Shown in pieces: positions 42,480 to 51,147 of a stretch of 64,000 nt of DNA. The stretch's first letter is position 1. Every line of letters starts with the position of its first letter. The DNA is from Gluconacetobacter johannae (GTDB lineage Bacteria > Pseudomonadota > Alphaproteobacteria > Acetobacterales > Acetobacteraceae). A program made the position numbers and the translations under genes. The notes below the pieces were generated by a model that saw only the letters and a program-made list of their open reading frames with translations, did not search any database and was not told where the DNA came from. Location: assembly GCF_025994435.1 (NCBI RefSeq), contig NZ_BAQK01000070.1, positions 36,714-100,713 on the forward strand. Reading direction: 5' to 3'.

Positions 42480-44093
42480 ATGGGCAATCATCGAAACGCA
42501 CAGCGCTTTTTCCGCTACAGATCTTTAGCGATCATGGGTTGGTCTCCAACCATATCCATGGTGCTGATATTGAGCGGATGTGCGGTCGGCCCCGACTTCG
42601 TTCAGCCAAAGGCAAAAGTTCAGGATCAATGGATCGAGGGCAACGATCCACGGGTCATGGCCACGAATGAGGTCATGAGTCACTGGTGGAGGGCGTTCGA
42701 CGATCCGGTGCTCGATCGGCTGGTTCAGATCGCGTCGGAACAGAACCTCCCGGTACAAATTGCCGGTCTGAGAATTATGGAGGCCCGGGCGCAATTGGGC
42801 GTCGCGATAGGATATCAATATCCGCAGACGCAAGAGGGCTTCGGCACTGCACAGCAGAACCTACTCAGCTCTCAGTTCGCCAACCAGGAAAATCTCAGAC
42901 ATTCCTATGCAAATTTCAATCTGGGCTTTGATGCCGCTTGGGAACTGGATTTCTGGGGTCGCTTCCGACGCAACGTCGAGGCCGCCAGCGCGCACATGCT
43001 CGCAACGGAAGCCGACTATGATGACGCTCTTGTTTCACTTACTGCTGAAGTGGCCCGCACCTACACTGCCATGCGGACCTTTGAGGTGTACATTCGTATA
43101 GCTCGCGAAAACGCCAGGGTCCAAGGGGAGGGACTGGAGATCGCGCGGTCTCGTTTCCGTAACGGCGCCACCTCGGAACTCGACGTCGATCAGGCACGAA
43201 CCCTGCTGGAAAGCACCCTTGCTGACATTCCTCGGTTCCAGTCCAGTCTCCAGCAGACCAAAAATGCTCTGAGCGCCTTGCTCGGGAAGCCGCCGGGCGG
43301 CGTTGACTCCCTACTTTACGGCCCCCAACAAATCCCGGTCGCGTCCACGCAAGTGGCGATCGGCATACCGGCGGAACTGCTACGACGACGTCCGGATATC
43401 CGCGCGGCTGAACTGAACGCTGCCGCGGAGAGCGCGCGTATCGGAGTGTCCAAGGCGGATCTCTATCCCAGATTCTTTCTCTTCGGGGAAGTTGGGGTGC
43501 AAAGCAGCGATATGGCCAACTTCTTCGCCCCTCACAGCCTGTTCTTTACTGCAGGGCCAGGATTCAGATGGTCGATTCTGAACTACGGCCGTATCGCAAA
43601 TGACGTTCGTGCACAGGATGCACGTCTTCAGCGCGCCATTGTCACCTACCAGGACACCGTAATCAGAGCAGCGCGGGAGGCAGAAGACGCACTTGTCGGT
43701 TTTCTTAAGGCACAGGACAGTACAAGAAGTTCGCAGAGGTCCGTCGACGCCGCTCAAGGCTCGGTGGACCTGGCATTGATTCGTTATCGGGAAGGTTCTG
43801 ATAGTTTTCAGCGCGTCATTGATTCTCAACGCGTCTTGTTGCAAGCGCAAAACAAGCTGGCGGATGCGAGGGCCTCTGTCGCTACTTACCTGGTCGCTCT
43901 TTATAAGGCTCTGGGTGGAGGCTGGGAGGTGCGCGAGGGTAAACCTATCATACCGGCGGCCATGCAAGAAGAGATGGCGAGACGTACCAATTGGGGCACT
44001 TTGATACCGGTCCGGTCTCCGCAGACGACCGACAAAATCCATCTGCCGACCCCTGCCGGCTCCGCGCCGATTTTGCGTCAGCCTAACTGGTGA
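42480..44093 (+). CDS. NodT/OprM-family outer-membrane efflux lipoprotein
   Basis: A 537-residue outer-membrane factor with lipobox LILSGC (Cys ~30) and the two OEP repeats typical of TolC-like channels: WWRAFDDPVLDRLV, WELDFWGRFRRNVEAA, RSRFRNGATSELDVDQART, IPAELLRRRPDIRAAE, ALIRYREGSDSFQRVIDSQR. It would provide the outer-membrane exit for the HlyD/RbbA/YhhJ pump, giving a complete tripartite system. The E. coli yhiI-rbbA-yhhJ locus lacks such a gene. ATG 42480 is chosen with GAGGCG upstream; the reading frame is open back to 42408, overlapping yhhJ. Confidence 0.9.
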   Translation: MGNHRNAQRFFRYRSLAIMGWSPTISMVLILSGCAVGPDFVQPKAKVQDQWIEGNDPRVMATNEVMSHWWRAFDDPVLDRLVQIASEQNLPVQIAGLRIMEARAQLGVAIGYQYPQTQEGFGTAQQNLLSSQFANQENLRHSYANFNLGFDAAWELDFWGRFRRNVEAASAHMLATEADYDDALVSLTAEVARTYTAMRTFEVYIRIARENARVQGEGLEIARSRFRNGATSELDVDQARTLLESTLADIPRFQSSLQQTKNALSALLGKPPGGVDSLLYGPQQIPVASTQVAIGIPAELLRRRPDIRAAELNAAAESARIGVSKADLYPRFFLFGEVGVQSSDMANFFAPHSLFFTAGPGFRWSILNYGRIANDVRAQDARLQRAIVTYQDTVIRAAREAEDALVGFLKAQDSTRSSQRSVDAAQGSVDLALIRYREGSDSFQRVIDSQRVLLQAQNKLADARASVATYLVALYKALGGGWEVREGKPIIPAAMQEEMARRTNWGTLIPVRSPQTTDKIHLPTPAGSAPILRQPNW

Positions 44094-44164
44094 CACATTC
44101 TCACGTGATCTACCATTGGAAACCTTGAGGGGCATCTCTGGCGCAATGGACGGACAATGGGGCA

Positions 44165-44356
44165 GGGACATTCCTATCGACCGATCGCGGCCGCCCGTTT
44201 TCTGTCAACGGCTTCTATAATAATTTCGTCGATTGGGTGAAGGAGGCCCAGCTTCCTGACGGCCTGGGCCCTCACGGGCTGCGCTCCGAGGCGGAACGCT
44301 ATACGCGCGCTGTCGCGCAGGCAAGAGTCGCGGGCGATACGATGGATCGTTTGTAG
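44165..44356 (+). pseudogene. C-terminal fragment of a phage-type integrase
   Basis: A 63-codon frame reads TFLSTDRGRPFSVNGFYNNF, then a DWVKEAQLP segment and GPHGLRSEAERY. This matches the catalytic-domain region of tyrosine recombinases, including the HxxR box (HGLR), but then departs into unrelated sequence and a stop. No N-terminal part is visible upstream. Its end is 55 bp from the 3' end of tRNA-Arg, the position expected for an integrase that used that tRNA. It probably marks one edge of an acquired island containing the pump operon. Confidence 0.65.
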
Positions 44357-44410
44357 GAATTGGCAAATAATCAGGTAAGTGCCTGATATTAATGCAGAAT
44401 ATTTTTGAAA

Positions 44411-44487
44411 TGGCGGACTCGAAAGGATTCGAACCTTCGACCTTCGCCTTCGGAGGGCGACGCTCTATCCAGCTGAGCTACGAGTCC
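44411..44487 (-). tRNA. tRNA-Arg (anticodon CCG)
   Basis: A 77-nt tRNA with encoded CCA on the minus strand. Acceptor GGACTCG pairs with CGAGTCC, D arm GCTCAGCTGGATAGAGC, anticodon loop CTCCGAA (CCG, reads CGG), T arm with TTCGAAT. The 3' end faces the integrase fragment at 44165-44356. Confidence 0.96.
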
Positions 44488-44540
44488 AGTGACGCCTCCA
44501 TAGCCCGAACCTGCCGGGCGCGCCAGTCCCGATCATGCAT

Positions 44541-45626
44541 TTATTTGGCCGCCAGCCCGTCCAGCGCCGCGGGCAGCGGCGGGGGGGTGTCGCTGCCGTC
44601 ATGCGGCAGCGCGGACCAGGCGGCGGCGGCGGCGTCGCCGCCCGAGGGCAGGAAGCGGTCGGGGGCGGCGATCCACTGCGTCACATCGTTCATCACCGCC
44701 TGCCGCGTGCGGCCGCGCATCAGCAGGTGGTAGCCGCCGGGGATATAGTCCCGGCGGGCGGATGCGGGCAGGCGTCGCCACAGGTCGGCCATGGCCGACG
44801 GCGGGATCAACTGGTCCCGCCCGCCATAGACCACCAGCACCGGCCCGCGCATGTGCGGCGCATCGTCCGCCGCCCGGTGCATCAGCGCCGCCAGGCCGGA
44901 CAGGGCCTGCATGCGCGTCGCGCGCAGGGTCAGCGGGTCGTAATACAGCCGCCGCATCGCCGCCAGATCGTCGCCGGCCACCACATGCACCGGCAGTTCG
45001 TGCCCCGTCAGCCGCCAGCCCGGCGCGCCCGCCGCCATCAGGCGCAGCAGCACCTCGGCCCCCGGACCCAGTTTCCAGACCGCCGGGGCCAGCAGGATGG
45101 TGCCGGCGACCGGCGGCGCGTCCGGCCCGGCCATCAGGCAGGTCAGCACCGCGCCGCCCATGCTCTCGCCCATCAGGTACAGCGGCACGCCGGGATGGCG
45201 GCGGGCGATGGCCCTGGCCTCGTCCGCCACGTCGCGCACCAGCCGGTCGGCGCCGGCCCAGCCACCCCGGTCGGGCATGCCGCCGAACCCCCGCAGGTCG
45301 GGCGCGTACAGCGTCATCCCGCGCCCCGCCAGCACGGGGGCGGGAAATTCCCAGGCGTCGCGGCTGTCGTCGAAACCGTGCAGGGCCAGGATCACCGCGC
45401 GCTCCGTCCCACGGGCCGGCCAGACGCGATAGGGCACCCGCACGCCGTCGGACAGGGTCATGCTCCCGTCGGGCGGCACCAGCGCCCCGTCCGCCGCATG
45501 GGCCGGCGGCGGGCGTGGGACCGGCAGGTCGCGCAGGGCGCACCCGCCGGCCAGCGGGGCCAGCAGGGCCAGATAAAGCAGGCGTGAGAGGCGGAGGTTT
45601 GAAAGCACGGCAATCCTGCGTATCAT
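44541..45626 (-). CDS. Lipoprotein alpha/beta hydrolase (monoacylglycerol lipase-like)
   Basis: A 361-residue lipoprotein: signal and lipobox LLAPLAGGC (Cys ~29). The hydrolase core carries ILALHGFDDS (oxyanion), the elbow LYLMGESMGGAV with nucleophilic Ser, the acidic residue in VVYGGRDQLIP, and His in IPGGYHLLMRG. The GESMGG elbow and fold are those of lysophospholipase/monoglyceride lipase family members (PldB-like). Its anchored location suggests action on membrane lipids or acylated compounds at the outer membrane. Stands alone. Confidence 0.85.
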   Translation of the reverse strand: MIRRIAVLSNLRLSRLLYLALLAPLAGGCALRDLPVPRPPPAHAADGALVPPDGSMTLSDGVRVPYRVWPARGTERAVILALHGFDDSRDAWEFPAPVLAGRGMTLYAPDLRGFGGMPDRGGWAGADRLVRDVADEARAIARRHPGVPLYLMGESMGGAVLTCLMAGPDAPPVAGTILLAPAVWKLGPGAEVLLRLMAAGAPGWRLTGHELPVHVVAGDDLAAMRRLYYDPLTLRATRMQALSGLAALMHRAADDAPHMRGPVLVVYGGRDQLIPPSAMADLWRRLPASARRDYIPGGYHLLMRGRTRQAVMNDVTQWIAAPDRFLPSGGDAAAAAWSALPHDGSDTPPPLPAALDGLAAK

Positions 45627-45683
45627 CCCCCGTCACCCCTGACCACAGACCCCATGACCACAGACCAAGGCGGAACGAACATC

Positions 45684-45899
45684 ATGCAGGCCCAGACGCT
45701 CTATCCGACGCCGCGACCCCGCCTGGGGCATGTCGAGACGATCATCGTCCAGTCCCGCACCCTGTCCTGCGACGGCGGGATGGGCGCGCTGGGCCATCCG
45801 CGCGTATGGCTGCGTATCGCCGACCACCAGACGTTCTGCCCCTACTGCTCGCGCCTGTTCGTGCTGAACCCCGACGCGGGGGGCGAGAGCGCGCACTGA
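45684..45899 (+). CDS. Zinc-finger (zf-CHCC, NDUFS6-like) protein
   Basis: A 71-residue protein with the zf-CHCC pattern: Cys in SCDGGMGALGHP, the His in that stretch, then CPYC in TFCPYCSRLFVL. Bacterial homologues of the mitochondrial complex I subunit NDUFS6 have this form and are widespread in alphaproteobacteria. GGAAC lies seven bases before ATG 45684; an upstream in-frame ATG at 45654 would add ten residues. It is 10 bp upstream of polA on the same strand. Confidence 0.85.
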   Translation: MQAQTLYPTPRPRLGHVETIIVQSRTLSCDGGMGALGHPRVWLRIADHQTFCPYCSRLFVLNPDAGGESAH

Positions 45900-45909
45900 T
45901 CGCGATACC

Positions 45910-48741
45910 ATGTCCAGCGACGCCCCGATTCACCTGATCCTGGTCGATGGATCGGGGTTCATCTTTCGCGCCTTCCATGCCCTGCCGCCGATGTCCGCCC
46001 CCGACGGCACGCCGGTCAATGCGGTGTTCGGCTTCACCAACATGCTGGCGCGCCTGCTGCGCGACCATGTGGGCACCCATCTGGCGGTGATCTTCGACGC
46101 TGGGCGGCTGACCTTCCGCAACGAGATCTACGACCAGTACAAGGCCCACCGGCCCGAACCGCCCGAGGAGCTGCGGCCGCAGTTCGCCCTGGTGCGCGAC
46201 GCCACGGCGGCCTTCGGCGTGCCAGGGATCGAACAGGCGGGATGGGAGGCCGACGACCTGATCGCTGCCTACGCCCGCCGCGTGACCGAGGCCGGGGGCA
46301 CCTGCACCATCGTGTCGTCCGACAAGGACCTGATGCAGCTCATCCGCCCCGGCGTGGACATGATGGACCCGATTCGCCAGAAGCCCATCGGCCCGCGCGA
46401 GGTCGAGGCCAAGTTCGGCGTCACCCCCGACAAGGTGATCGACGTGCAGGCGCTGATCGGCGATTCGGTGGACAACGTGCCCGGCGTGCCGGGCATCGGG
46501 CCGAAGACGGCCTCGGCGCTGATCGCCGAATACGGCTCGCTGGACGACATCCTGGCGGCCGCGCCGGCCATGAAGGCGTCCAAGCGGCGCGACAATCTGA
46601 TCGAATACGCCGACAAGGCCCGCCTGTCGCGCACGCTGGTGACGCTGCGCGAGGACGCGCCGTGCCCCATGCCGCTGGACGAGCTGATCTGCCGCGAGCC
46701 CGACGAGGAAAAGCTGGGCGAATGGCTGGCCGTGATGGGCTTCCGCTCGCTGCTGCACCGGATGGGCCTCAAGGGCTCGGCCGCCGCCATCGGCGTCGCC
46801 CCGTCGGTCACGCCGCCGGCCCCGGGTGCTGCGCCGGACGTCGCGCCGGTGGCGCCCGACCAGGTGCCCTACGGCCCCTATGCGACGGTGACCACCGCCG
46901 AGGCGCTGGAAGCCTGGGTGGCCGAGGCACGGCGCGCCGGGGTCTGCGCCGTGGATACCGAAACCGACGGGCTGGACCCGCTGCATGCGGGGCTGGTCGG
47001 CCTGTCGCTGGCCGTCGGGCCGGGCCGGGCATGCTACATCCCCCTGCGCCACGAGGCCGAGCCCGTGGCCGAACCGCAGCTTCTGCCCCTGGAGGGCGAG
47101 GCGGAGCCCGGTCCGCAGGCCGACCCGGTCGGCCCGCAACTGGACATCGGGCTGGTGCTGGCGGTCATGGGGCCGCTGCTGGCCGACCCGGCGGTGCTGA
47201 AAATCTTCCAGAACGCGAAGTTCGACCTGCTGGTGCTGACGCGGGCGGGCGCGCCGCAGCCCGCGCCGATCGACGACACGATGCTGATTTCCTACGCGCA
47301 GTTCGCCGGCCGCCACGGCCAGGGGATGGACGAGCTGTCGCGCCTGTACCTGGGCCACACCCCGATTTCCTATGACGAGGTGACGGGCACCGGCCGCAAC
47401 CGCATCCCCTTCGCGCGGGTCGATGTCCGGCGCGCCACCGAATACGCCGCCGAGGACGCGGACGTGACCCTGCGGCTGTGGCTGACCCTGCGGCCCCTGC
47501 TGCGTATCCATCGCGCGCTGGCGCTGTATGAGGAGCTGGAACGGCCGCTGGTGCCGGTGCTGGCGGACATGGAACGGGCGGGAATCGCCGTGGACGTCGC
47601 CGAACTGCGCCGCATGTCGGCCGATTTCGCCGACCGCATGGCGGGCATGGAGGCCGAGATCCATGGGCTGGCGGGCCGCACGTTCAACGTCGGCTCGCCC
47701 AAGCAGCTTGGCGAGATCCTGTTCGACGAGATGGGCCTGCCCGGCGGCAAGCGGATGAAATCCGGCGCATGGGGCACCGATTCGTCGGTGTTGCAGGACC
47801 TGTCGGACAAGGGGCACGACCTGCCGGGCCGCATCCTGGCGTGGCGGCAGCTGGCCAAGCTGAAATCGACCTATGCCGACGCGCTGGTCGGCCAGGCGGA
47901 CCCGCGCAGCGGGCGGGTGCATACCTCGTTCCAGATGGCCATCACCTCGACCGGCCGCCTGTCGTCCAACGAGCCGAACCTGCAGAACATCCCCATCCGC
48001 ACCGAGGAAGGCGGGCGCATCCGCCGGGCCTTCGTCGCGGCGCCCGGCCATGTGCTGCTGTCGGCCGATTATTCGCAGATCGAACTGCGGCTGCTGGCGC
48101 ATGTCGCGGACATCGCGCCGTTGCGCGAGGCCTTCGCGCTGGGCCAGGACATCCACGCCCGCACCGCGTCCGAGGTCTTCGGCATTCCCATCGAAGGCAT
48201 GGACCCGCTGACCCGCCGCCGGGCGAAGGCGATCAATTTCGGCATCATCTACGGCATCAGCGCCTTCGGGCTGGGGCGGCAGCTCGGCATTTCGCCGGGC
48301 GAGGCGCGGTCGTACATCGACGCCTATTTCGCCCGCTATCCCGGCATCCGCGACTACATGGACCGCATGCGCGCCGAGGCGAAGGCGCAGGGCTACGTCA
48401 CCACCCCGTTCGGCCGGCGCTGCTGGGTGCCGGGGATCGACGACCGCAACGCCGCGCGCCGCGCCTATGCCGAACGGCAGGCCATCAACGCGCCGCTGCA
48501 GGGCGGGGCGGCGGACATCATCAAGCGCGCGATGGTGCGCCTGCCCGCCGCGCTGGCCGATGCCGGGCTTGACGGATCGCTATTGCTTCAGGTCCATGAC
48601 GAACTTCTGTTCGAGGTGCAGGCGCGCGACGCAGGCGCGCTGTCGGCCCTCGTGAAACAGGTCATGGAATCCGCCGCGTCCCTTTCGGTGCCGCTGGTGG
48701 TGGAAACCGGGACCGGATCGAACTGGGCGGACGCGCATTGA
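45910..48741 (+). CDS. polA: DNA polymerase I
   Basis: A 943-residue replication/repair polymerase with all three activities visible. The 5' nuclease domain is at about 1-300 (LILVDGSGFIFRAFHALP, AGWEADDLIAAYA, GDSVDNVPGVPGIGPKTA). The 3'-5' exonuclease domain is at ~325-560 with intact acidic residues (AVDTETDGLDP). The palm/fingers region is at ~640-943: motif A LSADYSQIELRLLAH, motif B RRRAKAINFGIIYG, motif C LQVHDELLFEV. Length matches alphaproteobacterial PolA. Its stop overlaps the start of the SCO-like gene. Confidence 0.97.
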   Translation: MSSDAPIHLILVDGSGFIFRAFHALPPMSAPDGTPVNAVFGFTNMLARLLRDHVGTHLAVIFDAGRLTFRNEIYDQYKAHRPEPPEELRPQFALVRDATAAFGVPGIEQAGWEADDLIAAYARRVTEAGGTCTIVSSDKDLMQLIRPGVDMMDPIRQKPIGPREVEAKFGVTPDKVIDVQALIGDSVDNVPGVPGIGPKTASALIAEYGSLDDILAAAPAMKASKRRDNLIEYADKARLSRTLVTLREDAPCPMPLDELICREPDEEKLGEWLAVMGFRSLLHRMGLKGSAAAIGVAPSVTPPAPGAAPDVAPVAPDQVPYGPYATVTTAEALEAWVAEARRAGVCAVDTETDGLDPLHAGLVGLSLAVGPGRACYIPLRHEAEPVAEPQLLPLEGEAEPGPQADPVGPQLDIGLVLAVMGPLLADPAVLKIFQNAKFDLLVLTRAGAPQPAPIDDTMLISYAQFAGRHGQGMDELSRLYLGHTPISYDEVTGTGRNRIPFARVDVRRATEYAAEDADVTLRLWLTLRPLLRIHRALALYEELERPLVPVLADMERAGIAVDVAELRRMSADFADRMAGMEAEIHGLAGRTFNVGSPKQLGEILFDEMGLPGGKRMKSGAWGTDSSVLQDLSDKGHDLPGRILAWRQLAKLKSTYADALVGQADPRSGRVHTSFQMAITSTGRLSSNEPNLQNIPIRTEEGGRIRRAFVAAPGHVLLSADYSQIELRLLAHVADIAPLREAFALGQDIHARTASEVFGIPIEGMDPLTRRRAKAINFGIIYGISAFGLGRQLGISPGEARSYIDAYFARYPGIRDYMDRMRAEAKAQGYVTTPFGRRCWVPGIDDRNAARRAYAERQAINAPLQGGAADIIKRAMVRLPAALADAGLDGSLLLQVHDELLFEVQARDAGALSALVKQVMESAASLSVPLVVETGTGSNWADAH

Positions 48742-49352
48742 TGCAGCAACAGGACAAACGCAGGCTGACGGCCATTCTGGTCATCGTGGCGGCGATCATG
48801 GCCGCGACGTATGGCGCCTACCGGGTCGCGGACCGGATCGGCCCGGTCCTGTCCAGCAACGGCAACGAGGTCGGCGGGTCGTTCCGCCTGGTCAGCGCCG
48901 CCGACGGCGCGGTGTCGGACACCGATTTCCAGGGCCGGTGGATGCTGGTCTATTTCGGCTACACCCGCTGCCCCGACACGCAATGCGGCGCCACGCTGAC
49001 GGCGATGGCCGGGGCGATGGACCGGCTGGGCCCGCGCGCGCGCATGGTGGCGCCGCTGTTCATCACGCTGGACCCGATGCGCGACACGGCCGAGCTTCTG
49101 CGGGCCTATACCCTGCGCTTCGGCCCGCGCATCTTCGCGCTGACCGGCGCGCCCAACATGATCCAGGCGGTGACGCGCGAATATCATGCGCCCTATGTCC
49201 GGCATGAGGGCAAGGACGGCGACTACAGCATGGAACCGTCGCCCCGCATCGTCATCATGTCGCCCGAAGGCCGCTATGCCGGCACCATCGACTCCACCGC
49301 GTCGGCCGACGACATCGCGGCCCGCCTGAACGGCCTGATGGCGGCGCACTGA
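48741..49352 (+). CDS. SCO1/SenC-like thioredoxin-fold protein lacking the usual histidine
   Basis: A 203-residue membrane-anchored protein (segment ~9-28) with a thioredoxin fold. SCO family features are clear: VYFGYTRCPDTQCGATLTAM with the CxxxC copper motif and PLFITLDPMRDT. The distal ligand normally in a DHS context is replaced: the matching stretch reads DYSMEPSPRIVIMSPEG, with no His. Without it, classic Cu delivery to cytochrome oxidase is doubtful; a thiol-redox role is an alternative. The ATG overlaps the polA stop and the next gene begins with no spacer, so it sits in a polA-to-ABC-importer operon. Confidence 0.8.
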   Translation: MQQQDKRRLTAILVIVAAIMAATYGAYRVADRIGPVLSSNGNEVGGSFRLVSAADGAVSDTDFQGRWMLVYFGYTRCPDTQCGATLTAMAGAMDRLGPRARMVAPLFITLDPMRDTAELLRAYTLRFGPRIFALTGAPNMIQAVTREYHAPYVRHEGKDGDYSMEPSPRIVIMSPEGRYAGTIDSTASADDIAARLNGLMAAH

Positions 49353-51101
49353 ATGGTGGCCCGGCCGTCGCACACCCTGCTGGCCGCCGGGCTGCTTCTG
49401 GCGGCGGCGGCCGGATGCGCGGGGCCGGCCGGGGCGCAGGATCGCGGCGGCGCGACTACCGATGCCGGGCAGACCGGTGACGCGCAAACCAGTGACGGGC
49501 AAACTCTGGGCAGCCCGCACCGAGGCGGCACCCTGCGGCTGACGGCGTCCTCGTCGGGCGGGACGCTCGACCCAAACCTGAATTACACCTCGCAATACGC
49601 GCAGTTGTTCGCGGTGCTGTACGACGGGCTGGTGACGTTCCGCAAGGCGGACGGGCCGGCCAGCAACGACATCGTCGCCGACCTGGCGGAAGCGGTGCCG
49701 CAGCCCGTGGACGGGGGGCGGACCTGGCGCTTCGTCCTGCGGCGCGGCCTGCGCTTTTCCGATGGGCGGGAGGTCACGGTGGCGGACGTGGCGGCGTCGA
49801 TACGCCGCATCTTCCGCGTCGGCAGTCCCACGGCGGGGTCGTTCTACGGCAATATCGTCGGCGCGGACGCCTGCCTGCGCGACCCGGCGCACTGCACCCT
49901 GCAAGGCGGGCTGGAGGTCGATCCGGCGACCCGCGCCATCGTATTCCACCTGCACGACCCGGACGCCGAATTCCTGCCCAAGCTGGCCTTCCCGCATGCG
50001 TCGATCCTGCCGGCCGACCTGCCGGACCACGATCTGGGCAACGCGCCCGCCCCCACGACCGGGCCGTACCGCTTCGTCTCCTACGACCCCGACCAGGGTG
50101 CGAAGCTGGAGCGCAATCCGTATTTCCGGGTCTGGAACGCCGACGCCCAGCCCGACGGCTACGTGGACCATATCGTCTACGATTTCGGCCTGCCGGACGA
50201 GGCCGAGGTGACGGCGGTCGAAAACGGCCAGTACGACTGGATGTTCGACAACAAGCCGCTGGACCGGCTGGGCGAACTGGGGTCGCATTACACCGCGCAG
50301 GTCCATCTCCGCCCGCTGTTCGGCATGTATTATGTCCCGATGAACGTCAACATCCCGCCCTTCGACAACCGGCTGGCGCGGCAGGCGGTGAACTACGCGA
50401 TGGACCGGCGGGCGATGGTCATCCTGTACGGCGGCGCGGGCGTGGCGGCCCCCCTGTGCACCATGGTGCCGGACGGCATCGCGGGGGCGATCGACGGCTG
50501 TTCCTACACGCGCGGGGCCGACCCCGACCACCGGGCCGCGTCCTGGCAGGCGCCGGACCTGGACCGCGCCCGCGCCCTGGTGGCGCAGAGCGGCACGCGC
50601 GGGCAGCATGTGACCCTGCTGGTGCAGAACACCGCCGTGGACATGAGCATGGGTGTGTATCTCCGCAACATGCTGCAGGCCATCGGCTATGACGCCAGCG
50701 TCAAGCCGCTGGCCCATTCGGTGCAGCTTGGCTACATCCAGAACACCGCCAACAGGGTCCAGATCAGCATCACGAACTGGTACGCGGACTATCCCTCGGC
50801 GTCGAATTTCCTCGACGACCTGCTGGGGTGCGAGAATTTCCATCCCGGTTCGGACAGTTCCATCAATATCGCCGGCTATTGCGACCGCGCGACGCAGGCG
50901 CTGATGGACCGCGCGAAGGCCGCGACCGACCCCGCGCAGGCGGCCGACCTGTGGGCGCAGGCCAACCGCGCGATCGACCGCGACAGCCCCGCCGTGCCGA
51001 TGATCCGCATGAATTACATCGACCTGGTGTCGCGCCGGCTGGGGCATTATTTCTATACCAACCTCTATCACATGACTTTTTCGCGCGTATGGGTGCAGTG
51101 A
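49353..51101 (+). CDS. Peptide/nickel-type ABC importer substrate-binding lipoprotein
   Basis: A 582-residue SBP_bac_5 (DppA/OppA-type) binding protein. N-terminal signal with lipobox LLLAAAAGC; mature start GGTLRLTASSSGGTLDPNLNYTSQYAQLFAVLYDGLV is typical, as is RTWRFVLRRGLRFSDGREVTVADV. It starts directly after the SCO-like gene. Cys residues near LCTMVPDG and in GCENFHP / GYCDRA may form disulfides. Ligand unknown (peptide, opine or similar). Two permease and two ATPase genes follow, completing the importer. Confidence 0.9.
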   Translation: MVARPSHTLLAAGLLLAAAAGCAGPAGAQDRGGATTDAGQTGDAQTSDGQTLGSPHRGGTLRLTASSSGGTLDPNLNYTSQYAQLFAVLYDGLVTFRKADGPASNDIVADLAEAVPQPVDGGRTWRFVLRRGLRFSDGREVTVADVAASIRRIFRVGSPTAGSFYGNIVGADACLRDPAHCTLQGGLEVDPATRAIVFHLHDPDAEFLPKLAFPHASILPADLPDHDLGNAPAPTTGPYRFVSYDPDQGAKLERNPYFRVWNADAQPDGYVDHIVYDFGLPDEAEVTAVENGQYDWMFDNKPLDRLGELGSHYTAQVHLRPLFGMYYVPMNVNIPPFDNRLARQAVNYAMDRRAMVILYGGAGVAAPLCTMVPDGIAGAIDGCSYTRGADPDHRAASWQAPDLDRARALVAQSGTRGQHVTLLVQNTAVDMSMGVYLRNMLQAIGYDASVKPLAHSVQLGYIQNTANRVQISITNWYADYPSASNFLDDLLGCENFHPGSDSSINIAGYCDRATQALMDRAKAATDPAQAADLWAQANRAIDRDSPAVPMIRMNYIDLVSRRLGHYFYTNLYHMTFSRVWVQ

Positions 51102-51147
51102 CCGGGGCGGGATACGGGGCCGCATGGCGGCTCGCCAAGGAGGCGCG

